A DNA stretch of 64,000 nt, from assembly GCF_029892565.1 (NCBI RefSeq), contig NZ_JARXVH010000002.1, positions 124,001 through 188,000 on the forward strand. The letters are read 5' to 3'. This stretch comes from Streptomyces pseudovenezuelae. GTDB taxonomy: Bacteria > Actinomycetota > Actinomycetes > Streptomycetales > Streptomycetaceae. Of the stretch, positions 50,841 to 61,038 are shown in pieces (within the stretch, counting starts at the first letter, position 1; every line of letters starts with the position of its first letter). Under the pieces are notes generated by a model, which saw only the letters and a program-made list of their open reading frames with translations, did no database searches and was not told where the DNA came from. Position numbers and translations under genes: made by a program.

Positions 50841-52217
50841 TCAGTCCCCGATACGTACGGACGCCAGGAGGCGCTCGACCGACGGGGCCGCGCTCTTCCG
50901 CCGGATCTGCACATAGACCTGGGGTCGGGCCGTGCCGGAGGCCGGAGAGAGCGCGGCCTCGGTGAGGGAGCCCTGACTGCCCGGGCAGCCGCTCCAGGTA
51001 CGGACGGTGCCGTGCCAGCGCGCGCCCGTGTAGGCCCGGGAGCCGTCGTAGGAACAGCCCGTGTGGGTGAGCGCGGCCACCGCCGCCGGAAGGTCGCCGT
51101 GCTCGCTCAGGCCGACGAACACGCCGTTCACCCCGGTCTTGAGGTCCGGCCAGTCCGTCAGGTCGTCGGCGACCGAGAAGCCCGGCTCGTGACCGGTGGG
51201 CAGCCCGAGCGCCTTCGGATCCCACCCGGAGTCGCGCAGCTGACGGTCCCAGGAGCGAGGGACCTCCGCCGTGACCCGGCCGGTCGTGTCCGTGACCTGG
51301 ACGTCCTCGGAGTCCGAGGACCCGTCGTGCCGGTCGACCAGCGCCAGGGCGGTGCCCGTGGCCGCGAGCACGGCGACGGCCAGGACGAGCGTCAGGACCG
51401 TCCTACGACGCGGGCGGGGCCGGCGGACGGGCGAGGCGAGCCGCTCCAGCTCCTCCGCGAAGGCCAGCGCCTCCGGCCAGCGCCGCTCCCGGTCCGGCTC
51501 CAGGGCGCGCAGCAGAGCCCGCTGGACGTCCGGGTCCAGATCCGGGCGCAGCCGGTCGGGACGGACGACGTACCCGGGCTCGCCCGGCACCGCGCCGGTG
51601 ATCAGGTGGTAGCCGACCGCACCCAGGCTGTACACGTCGGCCCGGGTGTCGATGCCCATGCCGGGCTGGGCCTGCTCGGGCGGCCGGTAACCCGCCGACC
51701 CGGCCGCCAGCGTGAGCCCGGACGCCTGCGCCAGGCTCTTGGCAAGGCCGAGGTCGGCCAGCAGCACCCGCGGGCTGCCGCCGGGGGAGGAGCGCAGCAG
51801 TACGTTGCTCGGCTTGATGTCCCGGTGCACGATCCCCGCCTCGTGCAGCGCCGCAGCGCCCCGGGCGGCCAGCGCCGTCAGCCGCAGCGCCTCGGACACC
51901 GGGAGCGGGCCGCCGGTGAGCAGGTCGTCGAGGGTGCCGCCGTCGGCGTACTCCATGACGAAGTACGGCCTGCCGTCCGGCAGTTCACCGATGTCGTAGA
52001 CCTGCACCACCCGGTCGGAACCGGCCCGGCGCAGCATTCGGGCCTCGGCCAGGAACCGCTCCCGGACGTCGAGCCGGTGGCTCCAGTTGTCGGCGAGGAC
52101 CTTGACCGCGACCGGCGCTTCGAGCTCGTCGTCCTGGGCGAGCCAGACGGTGCCGAAGGCGCCCGTGCCCAGGCGCCGCTCAAGGCGGTAGCGGCCGATC
52201 CGCTCGACGGAATGCAT
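50841..52217 (-). CDS. Membrane Ser/Thr protein kinase
   Basis: A 458-aa PknB-type kinase: GTGAFGTVWLA, VAVKVL (ATP Lys), HRDIKPSNVLL (catalytic Asp near 133), DLGLAKS in place of DFG-x-A (Phe to Leu), and GYRPPEQ. A single membrane helix (about 268-290) leads to a ~165-aa outside domain with two Cys, no PASTA repeats. The start is fixed at ATG 52217, only 19 bp from the divergent ECF sigma start, suggesting joint control. Confidence 0.92.
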   Translation of the reverse strand: MHSVERIGRYRLERRLGTGAFGTVWLAQDDELEAPVAVKVLADNWSHRLDVRERFLAEARMLRRAGSDRVVQVYDIGELPDGRPYFVMEYADGGTLDDLLTGGPLPVSEALRLTALAARGAAALHEAGIVHRDIKPSNVLLRSSPGGSPRVLLADLGLAKSLAQASGLTLAAGSAGYRPPEQAQPGMGIDTRADVYSLGAVGYHLITGAVPGEPGYVVRPDRLRPDLDPDVQRALLRALEPDRERRWPEALAFAEELERLASPVRRPRPRRRTVLTLVLAVAVLAATGTALALVDRHDGSSDSEDVQVTDTTGRVTAEVPRSWDRQLRDSGWDPKALGLPTGHEPGFSVADDLTDWPDLKTGVNGVFVGLSEHGDLPAAVAALTHTGCSYDGSRAYTGARWHGTVRTWSGCPGSQGSLTEAALSPASGTARPQVYVQIRRKSAAPSVERLLASVRIGD

Positions 52218-52236
52218 GCGACTATCATGCCTGGTC

Positions 52237-52806
52237 GTGGACCGACCCCGAGCACAGCACCTGGTACCGCCGACCGAAGACCTCGCCCGCGCCGCGGCCG
52301 CGGGTGACCCGGCGGCGCTGGACTCCCTGCTCACCCAGATGTGGCCCGAAGTCGTCCGGCGCTGCGGGCGGTTCCTGCCCTGCCGCGAGGACGCCGAGGA
52401 GGCCGCGCAGGACGTCCTGCTGCAAGTCTCCCGGAAGATCGGCACCTTCGAGGGGCGCAGCCGCTTCAGCACCTGGCTGTACACCGTGGTGGCCAACTGC
52501 TGCCGGCAGAAGTACCGCGAGCTCAAGCGCCGGGCCGCCGAGTCGCCCACCTCGGTCGAGTACGACGTGCACGCCGACCCGCGCACGACGAGCGTCATCG
52601 TCGGCTCCCGGATCGACCTGCTGGAGGCGCTTGACCGGCTGGAGCGCGAACACCCGCGCCTGGTCGAGCCGTTGGTGTACCGGGACCTCTGCCAGCTCGA
52701 CTACGCGGAGGCCGCCGAGCGGGTCGGCATCCCGCTCGGCACCTTCAAGTCCCGGCTGCACGAGGCGCGCAGGCAGATCAGGCCCTGGCTCGGCATCGCG
52801 CAGTAA
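52237..52806 (+). CDS. ECF-type RNA polymerase sigma factor
   Basis: A 189-aa sigma factor: region 2 WPEVVRRCGRFLPCREDAEEAAQDVLLQVSRKIGTFEGRSRFSTWLYTVVANCCRQKYRELKRR, region 4 LDYAEAAERVGIPLGTFKSRLHEARRQIRPWLG. GTG 52237 is chosen; TATCAT ends eight bases before it, which suggests a leaderless transcript. An ATG at 52216 would overlap the kinase start. No anti-sigma gene adjoins, so the divergent kinase is a candidate regulator. Confidence 0.9.
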   Translation: MDRPRAQHLVPPTEDLARAAAAGDPAALDSLLTQMWPEVVRRCGRFLPCREDAEEAAQDVLLQVSRKIGTFEGRSRFSTWLYTVVANCCRQKYRELKRRAAESPTSVEYDVHADPRTTSVIVGSRIDLLEALDRLEREHPRLVEPLVYRDLCQLDYAEAAERVGIPLGTFKSRLHEARRQIRPWLGIAQ

Positions 52807-52842
52807 AAGTTCCGCCAAGAGAACGCACGTCTTCGGGAGGGC

Positions 52843-55221
52843 TCAGTCCTCCGGGAGGAGCGTGATCTCCGCCCAGATCGTCTTGCCGTCCGCCGTGTGC
52901 CGGCTGCCCCAGCGCTCGGTGAGCTGGGCGACCAGGAGCAGACCGCGGCCCCCCTCGTCCCAGGTCTTGGCGCGGCGCAGGTGCGGAGCGGTGTGGTTGG
53001 TGTCGGACACCTCGCAGATCAACGTCGTCGCGTCGTGGATCAGCCGCAGCCGGATGGGGTGGGCGCCGTACCGGATGGCGTTGGTGACGAGCTCGCTCAC
53101 CACCAGCTCGGCGGTGAACGCGGCCTCCTGGAGCCCCCAGACGTCGAGCTGCTCGACGACCTGCTTGCGGATGGGCGAGACGAGCGACGGGTCGGCCGGG
53201 ATGTCCCAGGTCGAGACCTGGGAGGCGGGCAGCCCCCGGGTGCGGGCCAGCAGCAGGGCCACGTCGTCGGCGACACCGCCCGCCGGCAGCAGCGTGTTCA
53301 GGACCCGGTCGCAGGTCTCGTCGAGCGAGTCGGAGTACGTCGCCAGCGCCTCGCGCAGCAGCCGGTGGCCGGCGTCGACGTCCCGCTCGCGGGACGCGAT
53401 CAGCCCGTCCGTGTAGAAAGCGAGGACGCTGCCCTCGCGCACATCCAGCTCGGCGGACTCGAACGGCAGCCCGCCCAGACCCAGCGGCGGTCCGGCCGGC
53501 AGGTCGATCTGCCGCGCCGTACCGCGGGGCGGGACGACGACCGGGGGTGGATGACCGGCCCGCGCCAGGGTGCAGCGCCGGGACACCGGGTCGTAGACCG
53601 CGTACAGACAGGTCGCGCCGACCTCGCCGGGGCTGCCCTCGCCGCCGGCCTCCGCGGACAGCCGTACCACCAGGTCGTCGAGGTGGGTGAGCAGTTCGTC
53701 GGGGGCCAGGTCGATGTCGGCGAGGGTGCGGACGGCGGTGCGCAGCCGGCCCATGGTGGCCGAGGCCTGGATGCCGTGTCCGACGACGTCCCCGACGACC
53801 ATGGCGACCCGCATCCCGGACAGTGGGATCACGTCGAACCAGTCGCCGCCCACCCCGGCCCGTGCCGCGGGCAGATAGCGCGAGGCCGCCTCCACGGCGG
53901 CCGTGCGCGGCAGGGTGCGGGGCAGCAGACTGCGCTGCAGCGCGAGGGCGGTGTCGCGTTCGCGGGAGTAGCGGCGGGCGTTGTCGATGCAGACGCCGGC
54001 CCGGGCGGTGATCTCCTCGGCCAGCAGCACGTCGTCGGCCGTGAACGGGTCCGGTCTGCGGTAGCGGCGGAAGACCGCGACCCCCAGAGTCGTGCCGCGG
54101 GCCTGGATCGGCACGGACATGGACGAGTGGACGCCGTACTCCCTGGCCCGGTCGCTGCGCGGTTCGTTGTGGGCGAGCCATTCGTCGAGGTCGCCCGCCG
54201 TCACCGAGGCGACCACGGAGCGGCCCGCGATGAGGGAGTCGGCCTGGGGCGAGCCGGTGGGGTAGATCTCCAGCTGACCGGACTTGATCACGGCCTCGGG
54301 GCTGCCGGGGTTGACCGACCCGTGCGCGGCGCGGCGCAGACCGATCGGGGCGGTGAGCCGCAGCGGCGGCTCACCGTGCTCCTGCGGGTCCAGCAGATCG
54401 ACGCTCACGAAGTCGGCGAGCGCGGGCACGCAGACGTCCGCCAGCTCCTGTGCCGTGCGGGTGACGTCGAGGGTGCTGCCGATCCGCACGCTCGCCTCGT
54501 TGACCAGCTGGAGCCGCTCGCGGGCCAGATAGTGCTCGGTGAAGTCGTGGCCGGTCAGACAGACGCCCTGGACCCGTCCCGCCGCGTCGATGAGCGGGGC
54601 GAGCCGGGTCAGCTGGGCGGTGGCCTTGCTGAAGCCGCTGGGGCGGAGGTAGCTGGGGATGTCCCGGGGCAGGCCCGTGGTGAGCACGTCGGTCAAATAC
54701 TGTTCGAGTTCCGTGTTCTCCGAGCGGAAGCCGATGTCAGAGACCCGGAGGCCGATCACCTGGCCCGGGGGCAGGTCGATGATCTCCATCATGCGGTCGT
54801 TGAGCCAGCGCAGGCGCAGCTTCCGGTCGCAGACCAGCATGGGGCACGGGGACTGGGAAAGGGCGGCGGAGGTCAGCGTCTCGTGCGGCGGGTCGAGGTC
54901 CGCGGTGTCGGGCGGGACGACGGCGTGCCAGGTGTCCGGGGCGCCCGGTGCCGAGGCGCGCAGGGCGAGCAACCGGACGGAGACGGTGTGCCCGTCCCGG
55001 TGACGCAGGGCGAGGGGGCCGTTCCACCGGCGGTCGGCCGGCGCGCCGGGCGGAGCCTTGGCGGGGTCGGCCAGGAGGGCGGCGGCGGGGCGGCCCAGCA
55101 CGTCGGTCTCCGTGTACCCGAGCAGCCGCCGGGCGCCGGCGCTCCACCGGACGACAGCGCCATGGTCGTCGATGACGGCCCGCGCGGTCGAGGCATCGTC
55201 GAACGGATCCACCGGGCTCAT
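52843..55221 (-). CDS. PAS-GAF-SpoIIE phosphatase with HATPase domain
   Basis: A 792-aa signalling protein. Order: PAS (about 10-110; ARAVIDDHGAVVRWSAGARRLLGYTETDVLGRPA), second PAS (about 125-225), GAF (about 240-400), PP2C/SpoIIE (about 420-640; RAGVGGDWFDVIPLSGMRVAMVVGDVVGHG, FYTDGL) and RsbW-like HATPase (about 665-790; ELVVSELVTNAIRYG). Such proteins set the phosphorylation state of anti-sigma antagonists. ATG 55221 has GGAG eight bases upstream. Confidence 0.94.
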   Translation of the reverse strand: MSPVDPFDDASTARAVIDDHGAVVRWSAGARRLLGYTETDVLGRPAAALLADPAKAPPGAPADRRWNGPLALRHRDGHTVSVRLLALRASAPGAPDTWHAVVPPDTADLDPPHETLTSAALSQSPCPMLVCDRKLRLRWLNDRMMEIIDLPPGQVIGLRVSDIGFRSENTELEQYLTDVLTTGLPRDIPSYLRPSGFSKATAQLTRLAPLIDAAGRVQGVCLTGHDFTEHYLARERLQLVNEASVRIGSTLDVTRTAQELADVCVPALADFVSVDLLDPQEHGEPPLRLTAPIGLRRAAHGSVNPGSPEAVIKSGQLEIYPTGSPQADSLIAGRSVVASVTAGDLDEWLAHNEPRSDRAREYGVHSSMSVPIQARGTTLGVAVFRRYRRPDPFTADDVLLAEEITARAGVCIDNARRYSRERDTALALQRSLLPRTLPRTAAVEAASRYLPAARAGVGGDWFDVIPLSGMRVAMVVGDVVGHGIQASATMGRLRTAVRTLADIDLAPDELLTHLDDLVVRLSAEAGGEGSPGEVGATCLYAVYDPVSRRCTLARAGHPPPVVVPPRGTARQIDLPAGPPLGLGGLPFESAELDVREGSVLAFYTDGLIASRERDVDAGHRLLREALATYSDSLDETCDRVLNTLLPAGGVADDVALLLARTRGLPASQVSTWDIPADPSLVSPIRKQVVEQLDVWGLQEAAFTAELVVSELVTNAIRYGAHPIRLRLIHDATTLICEVSDTNHTAPHLRRAKTWDEGGRGLLLVAQLTERWGSRHTADGKTIWAEITLLPED

Positions 55222-55489
55222 CGTCGCCACTCCATCGCGCCTACGCACAGTGAACAGGTGCGTAACTCGTGTTCCACCCTAGTGCGTCCCGCTCCCGCGT
55301 GAACGACAAACACCGACCCCGCGGTGAGGGCGACGACAGGGCGGGTGACCAGGCATATGCCGGGCCCGATGGCGGTCGGGCCGCGGCCGGGACCGGGCGG
55401 CCCGGCCGTCCAACGTGGCCGCTGAGGCAGAAGGCGCTTTCCGCACCCTTGACGGGGCGGTGTGGCAGGTCGTCAGAATCTGTTTGTTC

Positions 55490-55512
55490 GCGATCAGTTG
55501 CGCGATCAGTTG
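55490..55512 (+). repeat. Tandem GCGATCAGTTG before the GH2 gene
   Basis: Two copies with a 12-bp period, 36 bp before the GH2 start and downstream of TTGACG (55449-55454). May be a regulator site or a slippage duplication in the 5' untranslated region. Confidence 0.6.
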
Positions 55513-55547
55513 TGAGTACTTCTGGGCCCTGATGAGGGAGAGCCGCC

Positions 55548-58500
55548 ATGACGGTCACTCGCAGATCGGTTTTGCTCGCCTCCGCCGCCGCGCCCGCGGC
55601 CGGAGCACTTCTCTCCACCCCGGTCGCCCGGGCCGCCGAGGCCGCCGCCGGGGGCGGATCCGGCCGCCGGACGGTCGCCCTGCGCGACGGCTGGCGCTTC
55701 GCGCTGGTCAATCCGGGTGGCATCACCGATCCGACCGGCGCATACGCACAGGCCGCCGACCCCGCCTACGACGACTCGACGTGGCGCGAGGTCGCGGTCC
55801 CGCACGACTGGAGCATCGAGCAGACGCCCACCACCGAGCACGGCACGACCAGCGGCACCGGCTTCTTCCCGGGCGGCCTCGGTTGGTACCGGCTCGCCTT
55901 CACGCTGCCGCCCGCCTTCGCCGGCCGCCGGATCTCGGTCGAGTTCGACGGCGTCTACATGGACTCCTACGTCTACTGCAACGGCACCGAGGTCGGCCGG
56001 CACCCTTACGGCTACACCGGCTTCGCCTTCGACCTCACCGACTTGCTGCACACCGACGGCACCACCGAGAACGTGATCGCCGTCAAGGTGCAGAACCAGC
56101 TCCCCAGCAGCCGCTGGTACTCGGGCAGCGGCATCTACCGCGAGGCCCGCCTGGTCGTCACCGAACCGGTGCACGTGGAGCGCTGGGGTACGTACGTCAC
56201 GACGCCGGACATCACCGCGGAGCGGGCCGTCGTGCGGGTCGCCACCGCCGTGCTGAACGAGACCGGGGCCGCGAGCCAGGTCGAGATCAGGTCGAAGGTG
56301 ACGGACCCGCGCGGCCGGACGGTGGCTCGCGCGACGAGCACGGTCGCCGTCGCCGACCGGGCCACCGAGACCCACGAACTCGCCGTCGCCGAACCGAAGT
56401 TGTGGGACTTCACGGCCCCGCACCGCTACTCCTTGGAGACCGAACTGCGCGTCGGCGGCGAGGTGGTCGACACCTACCGCACCGCCTTCGGCATCCGCAC
56501 CTACCGCTTCGACCCGGCCGAGGGCTTCTTCCTCAACGGCACCCACGCCAAGATCAAGGGCGTCGACCTGCACCACGACCAGGGCGCCCTCGGCGCGGCC
56601 ATCAGCGTCGACGCCGTCCGCAGACAGCTGACCATCATGAAGTCGATGGGCGTCAACGCCTTCCGCACCTCGCACAACCCGCCCTCGCCGCAGATCGTCG
56701 AGGTGTGCGACGAGTTGGGCATCGTGATGATGGTGGAGGCCTTCGACTGCTGGCGGACCGGCAAGACGACGTACGACTACGGGCGCTTCTTCGACCAGTG
56801 GTGCGAGAAGGACGCCACCGAGATGGTCCTCGCGGCCCGCAACTCGCCCGCCGTGGTGCTGTGGTCGATCGGCAACGAGGTCCCCGACTCCACCTCCACC
56901 GCCGGTCTCGCCATGGCCGACCGGATCATCGGCGCCATCAGGGCCGCCGACGACACGCGCCCGCTGGTCATCGGCTCCGACAAGTACCGCAGCGTGCCGA
57001 GGAAGGGCTCGGCCTCGGACCTGATGCTCGCCAAGCTGGACGGCCTGGGCCTCAACTACAACACCGCCAAGTCCGTCGACGGCCTGCACGCCGCCTACCC
57101 CGACCTGTTCCTCTTCGAGTCCGAGTCCTCCTCGGAGACCTCCACCCGCGCGACCTACCAGGAGCCGGAGCACCTCAACACCGGCGAGAACTACACGCCG
57201 GGCAAGCGGGCGACCTCCTCGTACGACAACAACCTCTCCTCCTGGACCATGAGCGGCGAGTACGGCCACAAGAAGGACCGGGACCGGAAGTGGTTCGCGG
57301 GGCAGTTCCTGTGGTCCGGCATCGACTACATCGGCGAGCCGACGCCGTACAACGTCTTCCCGGTGAAGGCGTCCTTCTTCGGCGCCGTCGACACGGCCGG
57401 CTTCCCCAAGGACATGTACTACCTCTTCCAGAGCCAGTGGATCGCCGAGCCGATGGTCCATCTGCTGCCCATGAGCTGGAACCACGAGAAGGGCGACACG
57501 GTCGAGGTCTGGGCCTACTCCAACGTCGCCACGGTCGAGCTGTTCCTGAACGGAAAGTCCCTCGGCACGCGGACCTTCGACACGAAGAAGACCACCGACG
57601 GCCGCGCCTACCTGGAGACCACCGAGGCCACCGGCGACGACAAGACCTTCACCGACGGCCCCTATCCGGGCAGCTACACGAGCCCCAACGGCAGCGCGGG
57701 CAAGCTCCACCTGATCTGGAAAGTGCCCTACATGCCGGGGGAGTTGAAGGCGGTGGCGCGCAGCGGAGGCAAGGTGGTGGCCACCGATGTGCTGCGCACG
57801 GCGGGTGAGCCGCATGCCGTACGGCTCACCACCGACCGCAAGTCGCTTGCCGCGGACGGGCGTTCGCTGGTGTTCGTGACCGCGGACGTCGTCGACGCGC
57901 ACGGAGTGGTGGTGCCCGACGCCGAGCACCTGATCACCTTCGACGTGAAGGGAGGCTCGCTCGCCGGGCTCGACAACGGCCGCGAGGAGAGCGCCGAGCG
58001 CTACCAGGCGACGACCCGAACCGCCTTCCACGGCAAGGCGCTTGCCATCGTCCGATCCGGCACCAGGCCGGGCAGCCTGAAGGTGACCGCACGCGCGGAG
58101 GGCCTGCGGACGGGCACGACGACCGTGCGCACAGCGCATGCGGGGTCGGCCGCCCTCACCACGCCGGCGAAGTTCGAGCCCGAAGCGTCGGCCGCCGTGA
58201 ACTACCCGCACGCGGACGCCAGTTACTCCGGCCGCCCGGACACCCTGCCCGCCGCGATGCTCGACGGCGACGCGGCCACCGGCTGGTCCAACGGCTTCGC
58301 GAAGTCGGCCACGGCCCTGCTGCCCGCCTTCAGCGGCGCCCGCCCCGAGGACTGGGTCTCCGTCGACTTCGGACGGACCCGGACCTTCGGCCGGGTGGAG
58401 GTCTCGTTCACCGTGGACGCGACCCACAGCCTGCCCGGGTCCGTGGCGGTGGAGGTGTGGGACGGCCGTCGGTACGCGCCGGTCGCAGGAGCGGACGTCG

Positions 58501-58646
58501 GCTGGGCCACCGCCTCGGACACGCCGACCGTCGTCACCTTCGACGCCGTGCGCGGCTCACGGCTGCGGCTCACGCTGACCAGCAGCCGCCCGGGTGAGGC
58601 GGCCGGTGCGGTGCGGATCAGCAAGGTGGAGGTGCCGGCGGGCTGA
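55548..58646 (+). CDS. Secreted GH2 beta-galactosidase-like enzyme
   Basis: A 1032-aa exported glycosidase. The N-terminus [26 protein letters not shown] is a Tat signal. A GH2 sugar-binding domain follows ([27 protein letters not shown]). The catalytic TIM barrel has the acid/base Glu in SIGNEVPDS and the nucleophile Glu in FESESSS. Extra beta domains come next, and a C-terminal ~150 residues resemble a CBM32/discoidin module ([25 protein letters not shown]). ATG 55548 has GAGGGAG upstream. Substrate (galactoside, glucuronide or mannoside) is not certain. Confidence 0.92.
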   Translation: MTVTRRSVLLASAAAPAAGALLSTPVARAAEAAAGGGSGRRTVALRDGWRFALVNPGGITDPTGAYAQAADPAYDDSTWREVAVPHDWSIEQTPTTEHGTTSGTGFFPGGLGWYRLAFTLPPAFAGRRISVEFDGVYMDSYVYCNGTEVGRHPYGYTGFAFDLTDLLHTDGTTENVIAVKVQNQLPSSRWYSGSGIYREARLVVTEPVHVERWGTYVTTPDITAERAVVRVATAVLNETGAASQVEIRSKVTDPRGRTVARATSTVAVADRATETHELAVAEPKLWDFTAPHRYSLETELRVGGEVVDTYRTAFGIRTYRFDPAEGFFLNGTHAKIKGVDLHHDQGALGAAISVDAVRRQLTIMKSMGVNAFRTSHNPPSPQIVEVCDELGIVMMVEAFDCWRTGKTTYDYGRFFDQWCEKDATEMVLAARNSPAVVLWSIGNEVPDSTSTAGLAMADRIIGAIRAADDTRPLVIGSDKYRSVPRKGSASDLMLAKLDGLGLNYNTAKSVDGLHAAYPDLFLFESESSSETSTRATYQEPEHLNTGENYTPGKRATSSYDNNLSSWTMSGEYGHKKDRDRKWFAGQFLWSGIDYIGEPTPYNVFPVKASFFGAVDTAGFPKDMYYLFQSQWIAEPMVHLLPMSWNHEKGDTVEVWAYSNVATVELFLNGKSLGTRTFDTKKTTDGRAYLETTEATGDDKTFTDGPYPGSYTSPNGSAGKLHLIWKVPYMPGELKAVARSGGKVVATDVLRTAGEPHAVRLTTDRKSLAADGRSLVFVTADVVDAHGVVVPDAEHLITFDVKGGSLAGLDNGREESAERYQATTRTAFHGKALAIVRSGTRPGSLKVTARAEGLRTGTTTVRTAHAGSAALTTPAKFEPEASAAVNYPHADASYSGRPDTLPAAMLDGDAATGWSNGFAKSATALLPAFSGARPEDWVSVDFGRTRTFGRVEVSFTVDATHSLPGSVAVEVWDGRRYAPVAGADVGWATASDTPTVVTFDAVRGSRLRLTLTSSRPGEAAGAVRISKVEVPAG

Positions 58647-58655
58647 GCGGGCGCG

Positions 58656-58690
58656 ACGGTCCGGATGGGAACCAGTTCTGTCCGGACCGT
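58656..58690. terminator. Hairpin after the GH2 gene
   Basis: Perfect 10-bp stem ACGGTCCGGA / TCCGGACCGT with a 15-nt loop. Its right arm abuts the TTGACG -35 box of the GH9 promoter at 58690. Confidence 0.7.
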
Positions 58691-58749
58691 TGACGGAGTG
58701 TCATGGCTCGAACAAGCATGAGTCGCGTCCGCATCTGGGAGCGCTCCCA
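58690..58749 (+). promoter_or_regulatory. GH9 promoter with perfect CebR-type operator
   Basis: TTGACG at 58690 with a -10 candidate about 17-18 bp later, then the 14-bp palindrome TGGGAGCGCTCCCA at 58736-58749, identical to the known CebR box. CebR represses cellulolytic genes in Streptomyces until cellobiose or cellotriose is present. Confidence 0.9.
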
Positions 58750-58794
58750 CCGACAGGGAGCGTCACCCGCCCCTCCCGCCCGAGGAGCCCAGAC

Positions 58795-61038
58795 GTGAAA
58801 CGACGCAGAACCGCCCTGCTGACCCTGACGGCCCTGCTGGGAGCGGTGCTCACCGCGCTGCCGGCCGGTCCGGCCGCGGCCGACGAGGTCGAGCAGCTCA
58901 AGAACGGCACTTTCGACACCACCACCGAGCCCTGGTGGACGACGAGCAACGTCACCGCGGGCCTGTCCGGCGGACAGCTCTGCGCGGACGTGCCGGGCGG
59001 CACCACCAACCGCTGGGACGCCGCCGTCGGCCAGAACGACCTCACCCTCGTGAAGGGCGAGTCGTACAAGTTCGCCTTCACGGCGAGCGGTTCGCCCGAG
59101 GAACACGTGGTGCGGGCGATCGTCGGGCTCCAAGCAGCGCCGTACGACACGTACTTCGAGGTGAGTCCGGAGCTGAGCGTCTCCGGTGACACCTACGCGT
59201 ACACCTTCACCTCGCCCGTCGACACCACCCAGGGGCAGGTCGCCTTCCAGGCCGGTGGCAGTGCCGACGCCTGGCGGTTCTGCATGGACGACGTGTCGCT
59301 GCTCGGCGGGGTGCCGCCCGAGGTGTACGAGCCGGACACCGGGCCGCGGGTGCGCGTCAACCAGGTCGCCTATCTGCCCTCGGGCCCGAAGAACGCCACG
59401 CTGGTGACCGACGCGACCGCGAAGCTGCCGTGGCAGCTCAAGAACGCCGGTGGAATCACGGTCGCCCACGGCTGGAGTGTGCCGCGCGGCGTCGACGTCT
59501 CCTCCGGGCAGAACGTCCACTCGATCGACTTCGGCGCCTACCGCAGGCCGGGCAAGGGCTTCACGCTGGTCGCCGACGGGGAGACGAGCCGCCCGTTCGA
59601 CATCGGCACGAGCGCGTACGAGCAGTTGCGGCTCGACGCGGTGAAGTACTACTACACGCAGCGCAGCGGCACCGCGATCCGCGACGGCCTGCGCCCGGGG
59701 TACGGCCGCGCCGCCGGGCATCTCAACTCGGCTCCGAATCAAGGCGATTACAACGTTCCCTGCCAGCCCGGCGTCTGCGACTACACGCTCGACGTCACCG
59801 GCGGCTGGTACGACGCGGGGGACCACGGCAAGTACGTCGTCAACGGCGGTATCGCCACCTGGGAGTTGCTGAGCGCGTACGAACGCTCCCTGCTGGCCCG
59901 CACCGGGCACCCCGGCCGGCTCGGCGACGGCACCCTCGCGCTCCCGGAGAGCGGCAACAAGGTGCCGGACGTGCTCGACGAGGCGCGCTGGGAGCTGGAG
60001 TTCCTGCTGAAGATGCAGGTGCCGGACGGACAGCCGCTGGCCGGTATGGCCCATCACAAGATCCATGACGAGCAGTGGACAGGCCTGCCGCTGCTGCCGA
60101 GTGACGACCCGCAGAAGCGCGAGCTGCACCCGCCGTCCACCCAGGCGACGCTGAACCTGGCGGCGACCGCGGCCCAGGCGGCCCGGCTGTACGGCCCCTA
60201 CGACCGCGCCTTCGCGGCGAAGGCTCTCACGGCCGCCCGCAAGGCCTGGTCCGCGGCCCTCGCCCATCCCGCGCTGTACGCCTCCGACAGTGACGGCATC
60301 GGTGGCGGCACCTATTCCGACCCGAACGCGACCGACGAGTTCTACTGGGCGGCGGCGGAGCTGTATCTCACCACGGGGGACAGGGAGTTCAGGGACTACG
60401 TCCTCAACTCCCCGGTCCACACGGCAGACATCTTCGGCAGCCTCGGCTTCGACTGGGGCCGCACGGCCGCCGCCGGACGCCTCGACCTGGCGACCGTGCC
60501 GAGCCGACTGCCCGGCCGGGACAAGGTGCGCGCCTCCGTCGTCAAGGGGGCCGACGGCTATCTGTCCACGCTCACGTCGCAGGCGTACGGCATGCCGTAC
60601 GCCCCGCCCGACAACGTCTACGACTGGGGCTCCAGCCACCAGATCCTCAACAACGCGGTCGTGCTCGGCACCGCCTACGATCTGACCGGCGCCTCGGAGT
60701 TCCGCGACGGCGCGGTGCAGAGCATGGACTACATCCTCGGCCGCAACGCGCTGAACATGTCGTACGTCACCGGCTACGGCGAAGCCAACTCCCATAACCA
60801 GCACAGCCGTTGGTACGCCCACGAGCTGGACCCGAACCTCCCGAACCCGCCGCGGGGCACCCTCGCCGGCGGGCCTAACTCCTCCATCCAGGACCCCTAC
60901 GCACAGAGCAAACTCCAGGGCTGCGTCGGCCAGTTCTGCTACATCGACGACATCCAGTCCTGGTCCACCAATGAGACCGCGATCAACTGGAACGCGGCCC
61001 TTGCCCGGATGGCGTCTTTCGTCGCCGATCAAGGCTGA
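58795..61038 (+). CDS. Secreted CBM4-GH9 cellulase
   Basis: A 747-aa cellulase. Signal peptide [30 protein letters not shown]4-like module (about 30-175), GH9 immunoglobulin-like domain, and GH9 catalytic domain with [17 protein letters not shown] (catalytic base Asp pair), [19 protein letters not shown] and [19 protein letters not shown] (acid Glu). GTG 58795 has GAGGAG upstream. It sits behind a CebR box, so it should be induced by cello-oligosaccharides and cut cellulose outside the cell. Confidence 0.96.
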   Translation: MKRRRTALLTLTALLGAVLTALPAGPAAADEVEQLKNGTFDTTTEPWWTTSNVTAGLSGGQLCADVPGGTTNRWDAAVGQNDLTLVKGESYKFAFTASGSPEEHVVRAIVGLQAAPYDTYFEVSPELSVSGDTYAYTFTSPVDTTQGQVAFQAGGSADAWRFCMDDVSLLGGVPPEVYEPDTGPRVRVNQVAYLPSGPKNATLVTDATAKLPWQLKNAGGITVAHGWSVPRGVDVSSGQNVHSIDFGAYRRPGKGFTLVADGETSRPFDIGTSAYEQLRLDAVKYYYTQRSGTAIRDGLRPGYGRAAGHLNSAPNQGDYNVPCQPGVCDYTLDVTGGWYDAGDHGKYVVNGGIATWELLSAYERSLLARTGHPGRLGDGTLALPESGNKVPDVLDEARWELEFLLKMQVPDGQPLAGMAHHKIHDEQWTGLPLLPSDDPQKRELHPPSTQATLNLAATAAQAARLYGPYDRAFAAKALTAARKAWSAALAHPALYASDSDGIGGGTYSDPNATDEFYWAAAELYLTTGDREFRDYVLNSPVHTADIFGSLGFDWGRTAAAGRLDLATVPSRLPGRDKVRASVVKGADGYLSTLTSQAYGMPYAPPDNVYDWGSSHQILNNAVVLGTAYDLTGASEFRDGAVQSMDYILGRNALNMSYVTGYGEANSHNQHSRWYAHELDPNLPNPPRGTLAGGPNSSIQDPYAQSKLQGCVGQFCYIDDIQSWSTNETAINWNAALARMASFVADQG

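Noticed and set aside
52897..55302. 801-aa plus-strand frame over the SpoIIE gene
   Set aside because: Shadow of the PAS-GAF-PP2C gene; amino-acid composition is typical of antisense high-GC frames.
55506..58427. 973-aa antisense frame over the GH2 gene
   Set aside because: Low-complexity shadow; the sense strand has a signal peptide, catalytic residues and a ribosome site.
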